The notes beneath the pieces were generated by a model that worked only from the letters and a program-made list of their open reading frames with translations, did not search any database and had not been told where the DNA came from. A stretch of DNA of 64,000 nucleotides from F23-B02 sp963625685 (lineage in GTDB: Bacteria; Bacillota; Clostridia; Oscillospirales; Oscillospiraceae): positions 248,001 through 312,000 of the forward strand of contig CAVFTR010000001.1 in the NCBI GenBank assembly GCA_963625685.1. Reading direction: 5' to 3'. Made by a program: the position numbers and the translations under genes. Of the stretch, positions 15,452-25,060 are shown one piece after another (within the stretch, counting starts at the first letter, position 1; every line of letters begins with the position of its first letter).

Positions 15452-17704
15452 GTGTCGGAAAAGCGTATAGCGAAAATCGCGGTCTCGGCCGCAAATTACA
15501 GTCTGGACAAGCCCTATGACTATCTCATACCGGACAGCATGACCGGCAGCATTGTCCCCGGGATGCGCGTTTACGTCCCGTTTTCAAGGGGCAACCGCCG
15601 CAGCGAGGGCATCGTTCTCGGCCTTGCCGAAAAAAGCGAATACGAAAAGCTCAAGCCGATAGAGGCCTGTCTCGATAAAGAGCCCATGCTCAGCCCGGCG
15701 CAGCTCAGGCTCGCCCTGTGGATGCACGACAGGCTTTTCTGCACCGTTTACGAGGCCGTGAGGAGCATACTCCCGGCCGGCTGCTGGTTTGACGCCGCGG
15801 GAGCGCGCCGCGTAAACGATAAGACACGCGAGATGATAAGCCTCGCCGTCGACGCCGAGGAGGCCTTTACTCTTGCGCAGGAAAAGCGCAGAAAGGCGCC
15901 TATGCAGGCCTCGCTGCTGGAGCTTTTATGCTCAACGGGCAGAGTTTCCGCGCATGAGGCGATGCATTTTACGGGCGCGTCCCGGCAGTCGCTCAACGCG
16001 CTTATAAACGCTCAGCTCGTCATAAGCGAGAGGGAGGAGGTCTTCCGCCGCCCCGAAGTGTGGCGGGGCGAGCTCAAGGCCATGCCGACGCTCAACAGCG
16101 AGCAGAGCGCAGCCTACGAAGGCCTCCGCCAGCTTCTTGACGCGCCGCGGCCGGAGGCCGCGCTTTTGTGCGGCGTCACGGGAAGCGGAAAGACCTCCGT
16201 CTATATCCGCCTTATCGGCGACACGATAAAAAGCGGCCGCTGCGCCATCCTTCTCGTTCCGGAGATAGCGCTGACGCCGCAGATGATACGCACCTTTTCC
16301 GGATACTTCGGCAACGACGTCGCCATACTGCACAGCAGCCTCGGCGTCGGCGAGCGCTACGACGAGTGGAAGCGCATAAAAAGCGGGGCGGCGAAGCTTG
16401 CCATAGGAACGCGCAGCGCGGTGTTCGCGCCGTTTGAAAATTTAGGGCTCGTGATCATCGACGAGGAGCAGGAGGACAGCTATAAGTCCGAGTCCTCGCC
16501 GCGCTACCACGCCAGGGATATAGCCAAGTACCGCTGCGCGAAAACCTCTTCGCTGCTGCTGCTCGGCTCGGCAACGCCCGATATAGAAAGCCGCTATGCC
16601 GCCGAGACGGGAAGATATAAGCTCTTCCGGCTGCACGAGAGATATAATGAGATGCAGCTTCCCTCTGTCGAGATAGTCGACATGAAGCGCGAGCTCAAGG
16701 CCGGAAACGGAGGCGAGCTGAGCTCAAGGCTCCGTGCGGAGCTTGAGGAAAACCTCACGAGGGGCGAGCAGAGCATACTGTTTATAAACCGCCGGGGAGC
16801 CAACAGGCTCATCTGCTGCGGCGACTGCGGATATGTCTACAAGTGTCCCAATTGCAGCGTTTCGCTTACCTATCACAGCTCGAACAGGCGCCTTATATGC
16901 CACTACTGCGGCTATACGCGCAGAGCCGACAGTCATTGTCCCGACTGCGGCGGGATGCTCACCTTCATAGGCGCGGGCACGCAGCTTATAGAGGACGAGC
17001 TCAGGCAGCTGTATCCGGGCACGGAGATACTCCGCATGGACACGGATACCGTCAGAGCCGCCGGAAGCCATGACGCGCTGCTCGGAAAGTTCAAAAACGA
17101 GAGGATCCCCATAATGGTCGGCACGCAGATGGTCACCAAGGGCCTCAACTTTGAAAATGTCACGCTCATCGGCGTTATCTCGGCCGATCAGAGCCTTTAC
17201 TGCGGCGACTACCGCTCCGGAGAGCGGACGTTTTCGCTGATAACGCAGGTAATAGGCCGTTCAGGACGTGGAGCAAAGCCCGGACGCGCGGTGATACAGA
17301 CCTTTACGCCGCAAAACGAGATAATACGCCTTGCCGCCGCGCAGGATTACGAAGGCTTCTATAAAACGGAGCTCAGCCTGCGCAGGCTCCAGAACACGCC
17401 GCCCTTTGCCGATATCATCTCGATAACGGCCTCCGGAACGCTTGAGAGCGCGGTGATAAAATGCTGCTCGGATATATGCAGGGTGCTCAGGGCCTCGCTC
17501 GCCGGCAGAGACGACGTTCGCCTTCTCGGGCCTGCGCCGCTTCCGGTCGTCAGGGTGAACAACAGATACAGATACAGGGTAAATATATGCTGCACGGCAG
17601 ACAGGCAGATGCGCGGGCTCGTATCGTCGGTGCTCATCCGCTGCGCAAGATCAGGCAAATACAAGGGCGTCAGCGTCTTTGCTGACAATAACCCTTCCGA
17701 TTAG
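15452..17704 (+). CDS. priA: Primosomal protein N' (replication restart helicase PriA)
   Basis: A 750-aa superfamily 2 helicase that reloads the replisome at stalled forks. Visible features in order: an N-terminal DNA-binding region, Walker A GVTGSGKT (~residues 240), DEEQ box in IIDEEQEDSYK (~340), paired zinc-binding cysteines between about residues 454 and 496 (CCGDCGY, CPNC, CHYCGY, CPDCGG), and the helicase C-domain with QVIGRSGRGAKPG. GTG start at 15452. The order priA-def-fmt-rsmB is standard. Confidence 0.97.
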   Translation: MSEKRIAKIAVSAANYSLDKPYDYLIPDSMTGSIVPGMRVYVPFSRGNRRSEGIVLGLAEKSEYEKLKPIEACLDKEPMLSPAQLRLALWMHDRLFCTVYEAVRSILPAGCWFDAAGARRVNDKTREMISLAVDAEEAFTLAQEKRRKAPMQASLLELLCSTGRVSAHEAMHFTGASRQSLNALINAQLVISEREEVFRRPEVWRGELKAMPTLNSEQSAAYEGLRQLLDAPRPEAALLCGVTGSGKTSVYIRLIGDTIKSGRCAILLVPEIALTPQMIRTFSGYFGNDVAILHSSLGVGERYDEWKRIKSGAAKLAIGTRSAVFAPFENLGLVIIDEEQEDSYKSESSPRYHARDIAKYRCAKTSSLLLLGSATPDIESRYAAETGRYKLFRLHERYNEMQLPSVEIVDMKRELKAGNGGELSSRLRAELEENLTRGEQSILFINRRGANRLICCGDCGYVYKCPNCSVSLTYHSSNRRLICHYCGYTRRADSHCPDCGGMLTFIGAGTQLIEDELRQLYPGTEILRMDTDTVRAAGSHDALLGKFKNERIPIMVGTQMVTKGLNFENVTLIGVISADQSLYCGDYRSGERTFSLITQVIGRSGRGAKPGRAVIQTFTPQNEIIRLAAAQDYEGFYKTELSLRRLQNTPPFADIISITASGTLESAVIKCCSDICRVLRASLAGRDDVRLLGPAPLPVVRVNNRYRYRVNICCTADRQMRGLVSSVLIRCARSGKYKGVSVFADNNPSD

Positions 17705-17713
17705 GAGAAGAAT

Positions 17714-18211
17714 ATGGCACTCAGACACATAGTTACACAAGAGGATAAGATACTGCACAAGGTCTGCCGCGAGCAGACAAAATTTGACGAAAGGCTCCAT
17801 CAGCTGCTCGACGACATGGCAGAAACGCTGCAAGGCGCAAATGGTGTCGGCCTCGCGGCTCCGCAGGTCGGGATACTGCGCCGTGTTGTTCTCGTTATCG
17901 AGACGAATGTCGAGCAGGAGGAGGACGAGGAGATACTTGAGCTCATAAACCCCGTCATCACCCACGCAGAGGGAGAGCAGACCGGAGCCGAGGGCTGTCT
18001 GAGCGTTCCGGGAGAATACGGCATAGTAACGCGCCCGTCATGCGTGACCGTCCGCGCCCAGGACAGAAACGGCAACTGGTTTGAATACACGGGCACCGGC
18101 CTCACCGCCAGATGCATATGCCATGAGCTCGACCATCTCGACGGCCATCTTTTCACCGAAAAGGCCGAGCGCATGCTCTCGGAGGACGAGCTCAGAGGAA
18201 GCGGGGCGTGA
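17714..18211 (+). CDS. def: Peptide deformylase
   Basis: Removes the formyl group from nascent polypeptides. All three family motifs are present in the 165-aa protein: GVGLAAPQVG (~43-52), EGCLSVPG (~93-100) and CHELDHLDG (the HExxH metal site, ~137-145). The Q usually before the histidine of motif 3 is C here, a common tolerated change. It overlaps the fmt region and partners with it functionally. Confidence 0.96.
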   Translation: MALRHIVTQEDKILHKVCREQTKFDERLHQLLDDMAETLQGANGVGLAAPQVGILRRVVLVIETNVEQEEDEEILELINPVITHAEGEQTGAEGCLSVPGEYGIVTRPSCVTVRAQDRNGNWFEYTGTGLTARCICHELDHLDGHLFTEKAERMLSEDELRGSGA

Positions 18212-18213
18212 CG

Positions 18214-19134
18214 ATGCGTATTGTTTTTATGGGCACGCCGGACTTTGCCGCCGCCTCATTAAAAAAGCTCATTGATGAAAAATACGATATCGCTGCGGTC
18301 TTCACGCAGCCGGACAAGCCCCGCGGCCGCGGTATGAGCATGTCGTTCAGCCCCGTAAAGGAGCTTGCGCTCTCAAGCGGCATTCCAGTGTATCAACCGG
18401 CAAAGCTGCGCGACGGCACGGCCACGGAGCTTGTAAAAAACCTCGCGCCGGATATTCTCGTCGTCGTCGCCTACGGACGCATCCTGCCGGACGATATGCT
18501 CGAGTTACCAAAATACGGCGCTGTAAACGTACACGGCTCGCTGCTGCCAAAATACAGGGGCGCGGCTCCCATCCAGTGGGCGGTGCTCAACGGCGACAGG
18601 ATAAGCGGCGTCACCACCATGTATCTCGGCTCGCAGATGGATACCGGCGATATCATATACACCGCCGAGACCGAGATCGGCGAGTTTGAGACCTCGGGCG
18701 AGCTGTTTGACAGGCTCATGCTCATGGGAGCGGAGCTTCTGGATAAGACCCTGCGCGATATCGAAGCCGGCACGGCGCCGAGAACGCCGCAGGATCACAG
18801 CAGGGCAAGCTATGTCAGGATGCTCGATAAGAGCATGTGCCCGATCGACTGGGCGAAGACCCCGCGTGAGATAATAAAGCACATATACGGCCTGCAGCCC
18901 TGGCCCGTTGCAACGGCGGAGCTTGACGGCAGACAGTTTAAGATATATTCCGCGCAGTATACTCAGACAAGGACCTCAAAGGCCCCCGGCGGCATCGTAA
19001 GCGCCGGAAAGCAGGGGATAGAGGTAGCCTGCCTCGGCGGCGAGACCGTCATGATAACCGAGCTCCAGGCCGCGGGCAAAAAGCGCATGAAGGCGTCCGA
19101 CTACCTGCTCGGACATCCTGTAAAGGTGGATTAA
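18214..19134 (+). CDS. fmt: Methionyl-tRNA formyltransferase
   Basis: Formylates Met-tRNA(fMet) using 10-formyl-THF. The 306-aa protein starts MRIVFMGTPDFA, carries the formyl-THF hydrolase-type core with the catalytic block NVHGSLLPKYRGAAPIQWA (~residues 107-125) and the C-terminal tRNA-binding domain. ATG 18214 is preferred over the in-frame GTG 18208 that overlaps the def stop because it gives the family N-terminus and better spacing to the GGAAGCGGGG sequence. Confidence 0.96.
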   Translation: MRIVFMGTPDFAAASLKKLIDEKYDIAAVFTQPDKPRGRGMSMSFSPVKELALSSGIPVYQPAKLRDGTATELVKNLAPDILVVVAYGRILPDDMLELPKYGAVNVHGSLLPKYRGAAPIQWAVLNGDRISGVTTMYLGSQMDTGDIIYTAETEIGEFETSGELFDRLMLMGAELLDKTLRDIEAGTAPRTPQDHSRASYVRMLDKSMCPIDWAKTPREIIKHIYGLQPWPVATAELDGRQFKIYSAQYTQTRTSKAPGGIVSAGKQGIEVACLGGETVMITELQAAGKKRMKASDYLLGHPVKVD

Positions 19135-19137
19135 GCA

Positions 19138-20445
19138 TTGGACAAGGCCAGAGAAGCCGCGGTTTTCGCACTGGAGAGGATCCGGCGCGACGGCGCGTGG
19201 TCGTCGGCGCTCGGCGCCGCTATGAAAACAAAATACGCTCTTGATGCGCGCTCGCTGGCGCTGGCCATGAGCATATGCCTCGGCGTTACGCAGAACACTG
19301 CGCTGCTCGACTATTATATCGACCTCTACAGCAGCTCGTCGTCCAAAATAGAACCGAAGGTCCGCGATATCATGCGCGCAGGCGCATATCAGCTGCTTTT
19401 CATGGATAAGATACCGGCTCCGGCGGCTGTGAACGAATCCGTAACGCTCTGCAAAAAGCTCGGCCGCTCAAGGGCCTCGGGCTTCTGCAACGCAGTTTTG
19501 AGAAAGCTCACCGTCGGTATGTCGGAGCTTCCCGATGTCCCCGGCAGGGGAACGGCGGAGTATCTTTCGGTAAAATACAGTCACCCTCTGTGGCTTGCGG
19601 AGTATATGATCTCGCACCGGGGCTATGACGCCGCCGAGGCCTTCTTAGCGGCGAATAACACAGTGCCCGAGACCTGCCTGCAGGTGAATACCCTTAAAAC
19701 ATCCGTGCCCGGGCTCATGGCGCGGCTCGAAGCCGGCGGAGTGCAGTGCCGTGCTCATCCGTGGCTGCCCGACTGCATAGTAACGGCGGGAAATGTAAGC
19801 GAGATGGCCGGCTTTACCGAGGGACTGTTTTACGTCCAGGACCCAGCCGCAAAATGCGCCGTGCTCTCGGCGGAGCTCGAGCCCGGTATGCGTGTGCTCG
19901 ACGCATGCGCAGCGCCGGGCGGGAAGAGCTTTGCGGCGGCCATAGCCATGAAAAACGAGGGCTGCATAGATTCCTGCGACCTTCACGAGAAGAAGCTCGG
20001 GCTTATAAAAAGCGGCGCCGAACGCCTTGGCATCACGATAATAAACGCCTTTTCGCATGACGCGAGAGAGCCGCTTGACGGGCAGTACGACGCCATAATC
20101 GCGGATGTTCCCTGCTCAGGCTTTGGCGTTATCCGCAAGAAGCCGGAGATACGGTACAAAAAGCGGGAGGATGCCGCCGCCATGCCGCCTGTACAGGCGG
20201 CCATACTCGAAAACCTTTCGAGTCTTCTCAGACCCGGCGGAGTTCTCATATACTCCACCTGCACGGTCCTCGAGGAGGAAAACGAAGCGGTCACGGACGC
20301 GTTTCTGAGCGCCCATCCGGAATTTTCCGCCGAGCGCTTTGCGCTGCCCAACGGCGAGAGTGCCGACAGCGGTAGCTTCACGTTTTGGCCGGATATTCAC
20401 GGCACCGACGGATTTTTCGTCTGCAAGCTGAGGAGAGACAAATGA
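19138..20445 (+). CDS. rsmB: 16S rRNA (cytosine-967-C5)-methyltransferase RsmB
   Basis: A 435-aa enzyme with an N-terminal NusB-like RNA-binding domain (~residues 1-130) and a C-terminal SAM-dependent methyltransferase. Motif I is LDACAAPGGKS (~256-266); the catalytic cysteines lie in DVPCSGFG and YSTCTV. TTG start at 19138. It overlaps rlmN by 4 bp (ATGA). Confidence 0.95.
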   Translation: MDKAREAAVFALERIRRDGAWSSALGAAMKTKYALDARSLALAMSICLGVTQNTALLDYYIDLYSSSSSKIEPKVRDIMRAGAYQLLFMDKIPAPAAVNESVTLCKKLGRSRASGFCNAVLRKLTVGMSELPDVPGRGTAEYLSVKYSHPLWLAEYMISHRGYDAAEAFLAANNTVPETCLQVNTLKTSVPGLMARLEAGGVQCRAHPWLPDCIVTAGNVSEMAGFTEGLFYVQDPAAKCAVLSAELEPGMRVLDACAAPGGKSFAAAIAMKNEGCIDSCDLHEKKLGLIKSGAERLGITIINAFSHDAREPLDGQYDAIIADVPCSGFGVIRKKPEIRYKKREDAAAMPPVQAAILENLSSLLRPGGVLIYSTCTVLEEENEAVTDAFLSAHPEFSAERFALPNGESADSGSFTFWPDIHGTDGFFVCKLRRDK

Positions 20446-21479
20446 AAAACCTTAGAAGCATGCTCCCTGACGAGATAGAGCAGCTGCTCGCCGGGCTCGG
20501 CGAGCCGAAATACCGTGCAAAGCAGGTATTCAAATGGCTCGGCAGGGGTATAGGCTCGATAGATGAGATGAGCGATATCCCGAAATCGCTCAGGGAGAAG
20601 CTGAAAAGCGAATATACGGTTTACGAGCCGAAGGTGCTCAGCAAGCAGGTATCGAAGACAGACGGCACCATAAAATACCTCTGGGAGCTGTCAGACGGCA
20701 ACGCCGTCGAGACCGTCGTCATGAGCTATAAGCACGGCAACACAGTGTGCGTGTCGACCCAGGTCGGCTGCCGTCAGGGCTGCGCGTTCTGCGCCTCGAC
20801 CATCGGAGGCCTTGTGCGCTGCCTTGAGCCTGACGAGATACTCGAGGAGGTCATGTTCTCGCAGATAGATTCCGGAAAGCAGATATCGAATATCGTTCTC
20901 ATGGGCATAGGCGAGCCGCTCGATAATTTTGACAACGTCGTCAGATTCCTTGAGCTCGTTAATCACCCCGACGGCATGAATATAGGCATGCGGCACATCT
21001 CGCTTTCCACCTGCGGAATAACAGAAAGGTTTGACAAACTGGCGGAGCTTAATTTACAATTGACCTTATCGGTATCCCTGCACGCGCCCGATGACGAGAC
21101 GCGCTCGAAGATAATGCCGGCAAACCGCGGCAGAGGCGTGGATGAGCTCATGGAGTGCTGCCGGCGCTATTACGAAAAGACCGGACGCAGGATATCGTTT
21201 GAGTATATCATGATAGACGGCGTCAACGACACGCAGTACCATGCAGAGCTTTTGTCCAGACGGGCAAGGTATGTCGGTGCGCATGTCAATCTGATCCCGA
21301 TGAACCATGTTGAGGAGAGCCGCTTCAGGCCCTCGACGCAGGGGCATATCAGGGCCTTTGTCAGGGTCCTGGAGGATAACGGCGTCAACGTCACGGTCCG
21401 CCGCAGGCTCGGCGGCGATGTGGAAGCATCCTGCGGTCAGCTCCGCAGAAAAATGCAGAAGGGCAATCAGGAAAAATGA
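20442..21479 (+). CDS. rlmN: 23S rRNA (adenine-2503-C2)-methyltransferase RlmN
   Basis: A radical-SAM enzyme of 345 aa that methylates A2503 of 23S rRNA and A37 of some tRNAs. The Fe-S cluster motif CxxxCxxC is at C110, C114 and C117, and the mechanistic cysteine near the C-terminus is in DVEASCGQL. The start at ATG 20442 overlaps the rsmB stop; a longer upstream reading lies in a different, spurious frame extension. Followed by prpC with an ATGA overlap. Confidence 0.96.
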   Translation: MKNLRSMLPDEIEQLLAGLGEPKYRAKQVFKWLGRGIGSIDEMSDIPKSLREKLKSEYTVYEPKVLSKQVSKTDGTIKYLWELSDGNAVETVVMSYKHGNTVCVSTQVGCRQGCAFCASTIGGLVRCLEPDEILEEVMFSQIDSGKQISNIVLMGIGEPLDNFDNVVRFLELVNHPDGMNIGMRHISLSTCGITERFDKLAELNLQLTLSVSLHAPDDETRSKIMPANRGRGVDELMECCRRYYEKTGRRISFEYIMIDGVNDTQYHAELLSRRARYVGAHVNLIPMNHVEESRFRPSTQGHIRAFVRVLEDNGVNVTVRRRLGGDVEASCGQLRRKMQKGNQEK

Positions 21480-22213
21480 AAAGTTTCGGCATTACTGACA
21501 AGGGAAAGGTCAGAAGCGAAAATCAGGACAGCTATATAATCGAAAACTGCGATAAGCGAAAATGCGTGATCGCCGTCATATGCGACGGTATGGGCGGAGC
21601 CAAGGCCGGCGACCTCGCCAGCCGCCTGTCCAGCAAGGAGTTTGTCAGCCGCGTTTATGAAAGCCTCGTCGCGCCACGCCTTATCATGAGCAATCAGGAA
21701 AAGCTCCTGCGCGACAGCTGTGCCGACGCAAACGGCGTCGTCTACGAATACTCCCGCTTTGACGCAAACTACGACGGCATGGGCACGACCCTGGTCGGCG
21801 GCATCGTGACGCGCCGCAGGGCGTACCTCGTGAATGTGGGCGACAGCAGAGCCTATTATCTCTCAGGCGCGCAGATAAGGCAGATAAGCCGCGACCACTC
21901 CTATGTTGAGGAGCTCGTCGCGATGGGCGCGATAACAAAGGAAGAGGCGCTCCACCATCCGAAGAAGAACATCATCACCCGCGCCCTGGGCGTGGACGCT
22001 TCGGTAGAGGCGGATTATTTTGAGTGCCCGCTGCACAGGGGAGACGGCATTCTCCTCTGCTCGGACGGATTGAGCAACATGGTCAGCGATAAGGAGATAC
22101 ACGATCACTTCAGGGAAAAGGCCCTGCCGAAGGACGTCTGCTCCGGGCTCATGGAGCTTGCGCTTGCGCGCGGAGCTAGGGACAATGTCTCCATCGTGCT
22201 TATAAAGACTTGA
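21476..22213 (+). CDS. prpC: PP2C-type Ser/Thr protein phosphatase (Stp/PrpC)
   Basis: A 245-aa metal-dependent phosphatase that reverses PrkC phosphorylation. PP2C motifs: SENQDSYI (~17), CDGMGGAKAGDLAS (~38), GTTLVGG (~101), VGDSRAYYL (~120) and a terminal ARDNVSIVL with the metal-binding DN. It is paired with the kinase gene 16 bp downstream. Confidence 0.96.
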   Translation: MKSFGITDKGKVRSENQDSYIIENCDKRKCVIAVICDGMGGAKAGDLASRLSSKEFVSRVYESLVAPRLIMSNQEKLLRDSCADANGVVYEYSRFDANYDGMGTTLVGGIVTRRRAYLVNVGDSRAYYLSGAQIRQISRDHSYVEELVAMGAITKEEALHHPKKNIITRALGVDASVEADYFECPLHRGDGILLCSDGLSNMVSDKEIHDHFREKALPKDVCSGLMELALARGARDNVSIVLIKT

Positions 22214-22229
22214 TACCAAAGGTGCTATT

Positions 22230-23921
22230 ATGGGAAACAGTGCTGATAAATATATAGGCAGGATACTTGACGATCGCTATGAGATCATCGAGCTCATCGG
22301 CTCGGGAGGAATGGCGAACGTGTACAAGGCTCTGTGCCACAGATTGAACAGATATGACGCCGTCAAGATCATGCGCGACGATACGGCCGCCAACACCGAG
22401 CTCAAAAGGCGCTTTCGCGCCGAGTCTCAGGCCGTTGCCATGCTATCTCATCCGAACATAGTTTCGGTGTATGACGTCAGCCACAGCGACGATATAGAGT
22501 ATATCGTCATGGAGCTCATCGACGGCATAACGCTCAAGCAGTATCTGCGGAAAAAGAGCGTTCTCGACCCGTCGGAGGTCCTTGATTTCACCATCCAGAC
22601 GGCGAAGGCCCTTGAGCATGCTCACAGCAAGGGCATCATCCACCGTGATATAAAGCCGCAGAACATAATGCTGCTCAAGGACGGCATGATAAAGGTCGCA
22701 GACTTCGGCATAGCCTCGCTTGAAAGCGATATCGAGGAAAATAACGGCGAGACCGTGGGCTCCGTGCACTATATAGCGCCCGAGCAGGCCCGCGGCCAGG
22801 CTCCCGACGCGAGAAGCGATATATACTCGCTCGGCATAGTCATGTACGAAATGCTCACCGGAAGACTGCCCTATGTCGGCGCCTCCGACGTCGAGGTCGC
22901 CGTAAAGCATATGAACACAGACCCCGTAAGCCCGCGCGAGATAGTCCCCGATATCCCGGAGGAGCTTGAGCGCATATGCCTCAAGGCCATGGATTCGGAT
23001 ATAAACGGGCGCTATCAGACGGCAGGCGAGCTTCTTGAGGATCTTGAGCAGTACAAGGCGCAGAGCCTTGCCGCACATGTGCTCGAGGACTCCGATGCGG
23101 TGCTTATAGACAGCGACGAGCAGCCGCGCCGCAGAACAGAGCGCAGCCGCAGGAGCAGAAAGATCGCGCTCAGCTCCGGAATTCTTGCGGTACTGCTGTT
23201 TGTTATAATCGGCTTTGTGTTCTTGAACGGATATTTCCTCAAGGACCTCTTTTCCGACCCTGTCAAGGTCAAGGTCGATAACTTCGTCGGCCGTTATTAT
23301 GAGGACGTCATAAACGACAAGGACTATAAAAAGATATACGACTTCAAGGTCACCTTCAAGGTCGATCTCGAGCACGAATACGGCATAATCCTCTCGCAGG
23401 ATCCCGAGGCCGAGCGCAGCAAGACAGTGAGCGATAAGAGCAGCAAGATCGTCGTCGAGCTCGTGTGCGCCGCGGAAACGGTCGACGATCAGAAGAGGCT
23501 TCTTGCCGTACCCGATATCGTCAATCGCGAGAGGGAGGAGGCCATAAGCATGATCCAGGACGCGGGCTTTAGCTATTCGCTGGAGCAGGCGCCGTCTGAC
23601 AGCATAACCAAGGGCTATGTCATAAGCACCGACCCCGCGGCGGGAGCACCCGCCGACGAGGGCTCCGAGGTCAGGATCATAATAAGCACCGGCCCGCAGA
23701 CGGTCATGACGGTCGTGCCGCAGCTCAAGGGCCTTTCCAGGGAATCGGCCCTTGCCAAAATAGAAAGCAGTAATCTGAGCGTAGGCAATATAACGACAGC
23801 GGAAAGCGAGCTTGACGCGGGAACAGTCATAGAACAGAATATAGCCGCCAACACCAAGGTCGAGGAGCACACCAAGATATCCATAACGATATCCTCCGGG
23901 CCCTCGGGAAACGGCGGCTGA
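22230..23921 (+). CDS. prkC: PASTA-domain Ser/Thr protein kinase (PrkC/Stk1)
   Basis: A 563-aa Hanks-type kinase that senses muropeptides or lipid II and controls growth, division and germination. The kinase domain has GSGGMANVY (24-32), K46, HRDIKPQN (138-145) and DFG (158-160). A basic juxtamembrane stretch precedes a single transmembrane helix (~312-333). Three extracellular PASTA repeats follow (starting near residues 344, 425 and 495). The stop codon abuts the rsgA ATG. Confidence 0.96.
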   Translation: MGNSADKYIGRILDDRYEIIELIGSGGMANVYKALCHRLNRYDAVKIMRDDTAANTELKRRFRAESQAVAMLSHPNIVSVYDVSHSDDIEYIVMELIDGITLKQYLRKKSVLDPSEVLDFTIQTAKALEHAHSKGIIHRDIKPQNIMLLKDGMIKVADFGIASLESDIEENNGETVGSVHYIAPEQARGQAPDARSDIYSLGIVMYEMLTGRLPYVGASDVEVAVKHMNTDPVSPREIVPDIPEELERICLKAMDSDINGRYQTAGELLEDLEQYKAQSLAAHVLEDSDAVLIDSDEQPRRRTERSRRSRKIALSSGILAVLLFVIIGFVFLNGYFLKDLFSDPVKVKVDNFVGRYYEDVINDKDYKKIYDFKVTFKVDLEHEYGIILSQDPEAERSKTVSDKSSKIVVELVCAAETVDDQKRLLAVPDIVNREREEAISMIQDAGFSYSLEQAPSDSITKGYVISTDPAAGAPADEGSEVRIIISTGPQTVMTVVPQLKGLSRESALAKIESSNLSVGNITTAESELDAGTVIEQNIAANTKVEEHTKISITISSGPSGNGG

Positions 23922-24797
23922 ATGGACGGCACTATCATAAAGGCCCTGAGCGGATTTTACTATGTCAGCTCCGGCGGGAGCGTCTACGAGTGCCGCGCAC
24001 GGGGCAAATTCCGCCTTGACGGCACCTCTCCCATGGTGGGCGACAGGGTAAGCTTCGAGCCGGACGGGACAAAGGGCTATGTCACCTCGATAAACGTGCG
24101 AAGAAATTTCTTTATCCGGCCCGCCGTCGCAAATATCGACGCGCTCGTGTTCATCGCTGCAAACACCAATCCCGTTACAGACCCGTTTTTGATAGACAGA
24201 GTGTCCGTTATAACCGAGGAAGCCGGCTGCGAGCTGATGGTCTGCATAAATAAGACGGACATCGATCCGGCGGACGAGCTGTATTCGATCTATTCCTCCT
24301 CCGGCTTTGAGACCTATCGGGTCAGCGCCGTGACCGGAGACGGGATAGCGGCTCTCAAGGCGGCTCTCCGTGGCAGGATATGCGCCTTTACGGGCAACTC
24401 CGGCGTCGGGAAGTCGAGCATATTGAACGCCATGCTCCCGGGGCTTGAGCTGCCGGTCGGCCAGGTCAGCGAGAAGCTCGGCCGCGGCCGTCATACGACG
24501 CGCCATGTGGAGCTGTTCGACGCGGGCGAGGGGACGTATATAGCCGACACTCCGGGCTTTGCCTCGTTTGAGATAGAAATGATGCAGACGATAGACAAGT
24601 CGGAGCTGCAGTACGATTTCCGCGAGTTCGGAAAGCATATAGGCTCATGCCGCTTTGCCGACTGCGCCCATCTCAGGGAGCCCGGCTGTGCGGTGACCGC
24701 CGCCGTCAGGGACGGGAGTATCAGAAAAAGCAGGTACGATTCCTACGCGCGGCTGTACGAGCTCGCATCAAAAAACAGGTTCTGGGAAAACAAATAG
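23922..24797 (+). CDS. rsgA: Ribosome small-subunit-dependent GTPase A (RsgA)
   Basis: A circularly permuted GTPase involved in late 30S maturation. The 291-aa protein has an N-terminal OB-fold, then G4 NKTD (~107), G1 GNSGVGKS (~157) and G3 DTPGF (~202), and a C-terminal zinc site around CRFADCAHLREPGC. In many Firmicutes rpe and a thiamine pyrophosphokinase gene follow rsgA; here rpe is about 18 kb away. Confidence 0.96.
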   Translation: MDGTIIKALSGFYYVSSGGSVYECRARGKFRLDGTSPMVGDRVSFEPDGTKGYVTSINVRRNFFIRPAVANIDALVFIAANTNPVTDPFLIDRVSVITEEAGCELMVCINKTDIDPADELYSIYSSSGFETYRVSAVTGDGIAALKAALRGRICAFTGNSGVGKSSILNAMLPGLELPVGQVSEKLGRGRHTTRHVELFDAGEGTYIADTPGFASFEIEMMQTIDKSELQYDFREFGKHIGSCRFADCAHLREPGCAVTAAVRDGSIRKSRYDSYARLYELASKNRFWENK

Positions 24798-24807
24798 AAT
24801 AATCAAG

Positions 24808-24858
24808 ACCGCCTCCGGCATACGCTTTATAAAATGCGTGTGCTGGAGGCGGTTTTTT
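24808..24858 (+). terminator. Long terminator-like hairpin after rsgA that also holds a ribosome-binding site
   Basis: The 18-bp stem (24808-24825 with 24836-24853, two G-U pairs), a 10-nt AT loop and six T residues (24853-24858). The right arm contains GGAGG (24845-24849), which is 7 nt before a TTG that opens a small membrane-protein frame. Confidence 0.85.
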
Positions 24859-25009
24859 GCGTAAGGGCCCGTGTGCGTTTTTTGCAGTAATTGCAATAGT
24901 TTCCGGAACGATAATCATTCTTTCGCTCATATTGCCGACGCAGTTTTGGTGGTTCATGCTCGCCGCGGCTCTGATCTGTATCGGAGTCTGGCTTATCCGC
25001 TGTCATTAA
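24857..25009 (+). CDS. Small two-helix membrane protein, unknown function
   Basis: A 50-residue frame beginning at TTG 24857 after an ideally spaced GGAGG. It encodes two hydrophobic segments, AFFAVIAIVSGTIIILSLIL and FWWFMLAAALICIGVWL, joined by PTQ, with a basic N-terminus (MRKGP) and a RCH end. No family recognised with certainty. Both the ribosome-binding site and the start codon are part of the preceding terminator-like hairpin, so expression would depend on read-through or on opening of that stem. Alternative: a chance open frame; the clean two-helix pattern argues against that. Confidence 0.5.
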   Translation: MRKGPCAFFAVIAIVSGTIIILSLILPTQFWWFMLAAALICIGVWLIRCH

Positions 25010-25060
25010 GCGCTCTGCGGCGGCATAGGATGTACAAAAGCAAGTTTAAGGAGAAATGCC

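Noticed and set aside
22443..24638. A 731-codon open frame on the minus strand opposite prkC and rsgA
   Set aside because: It is fully covered by two well-identified + strand genes, has no family features, and long antisense frames are expected opposite GC-rich genes with strong third-position bias.
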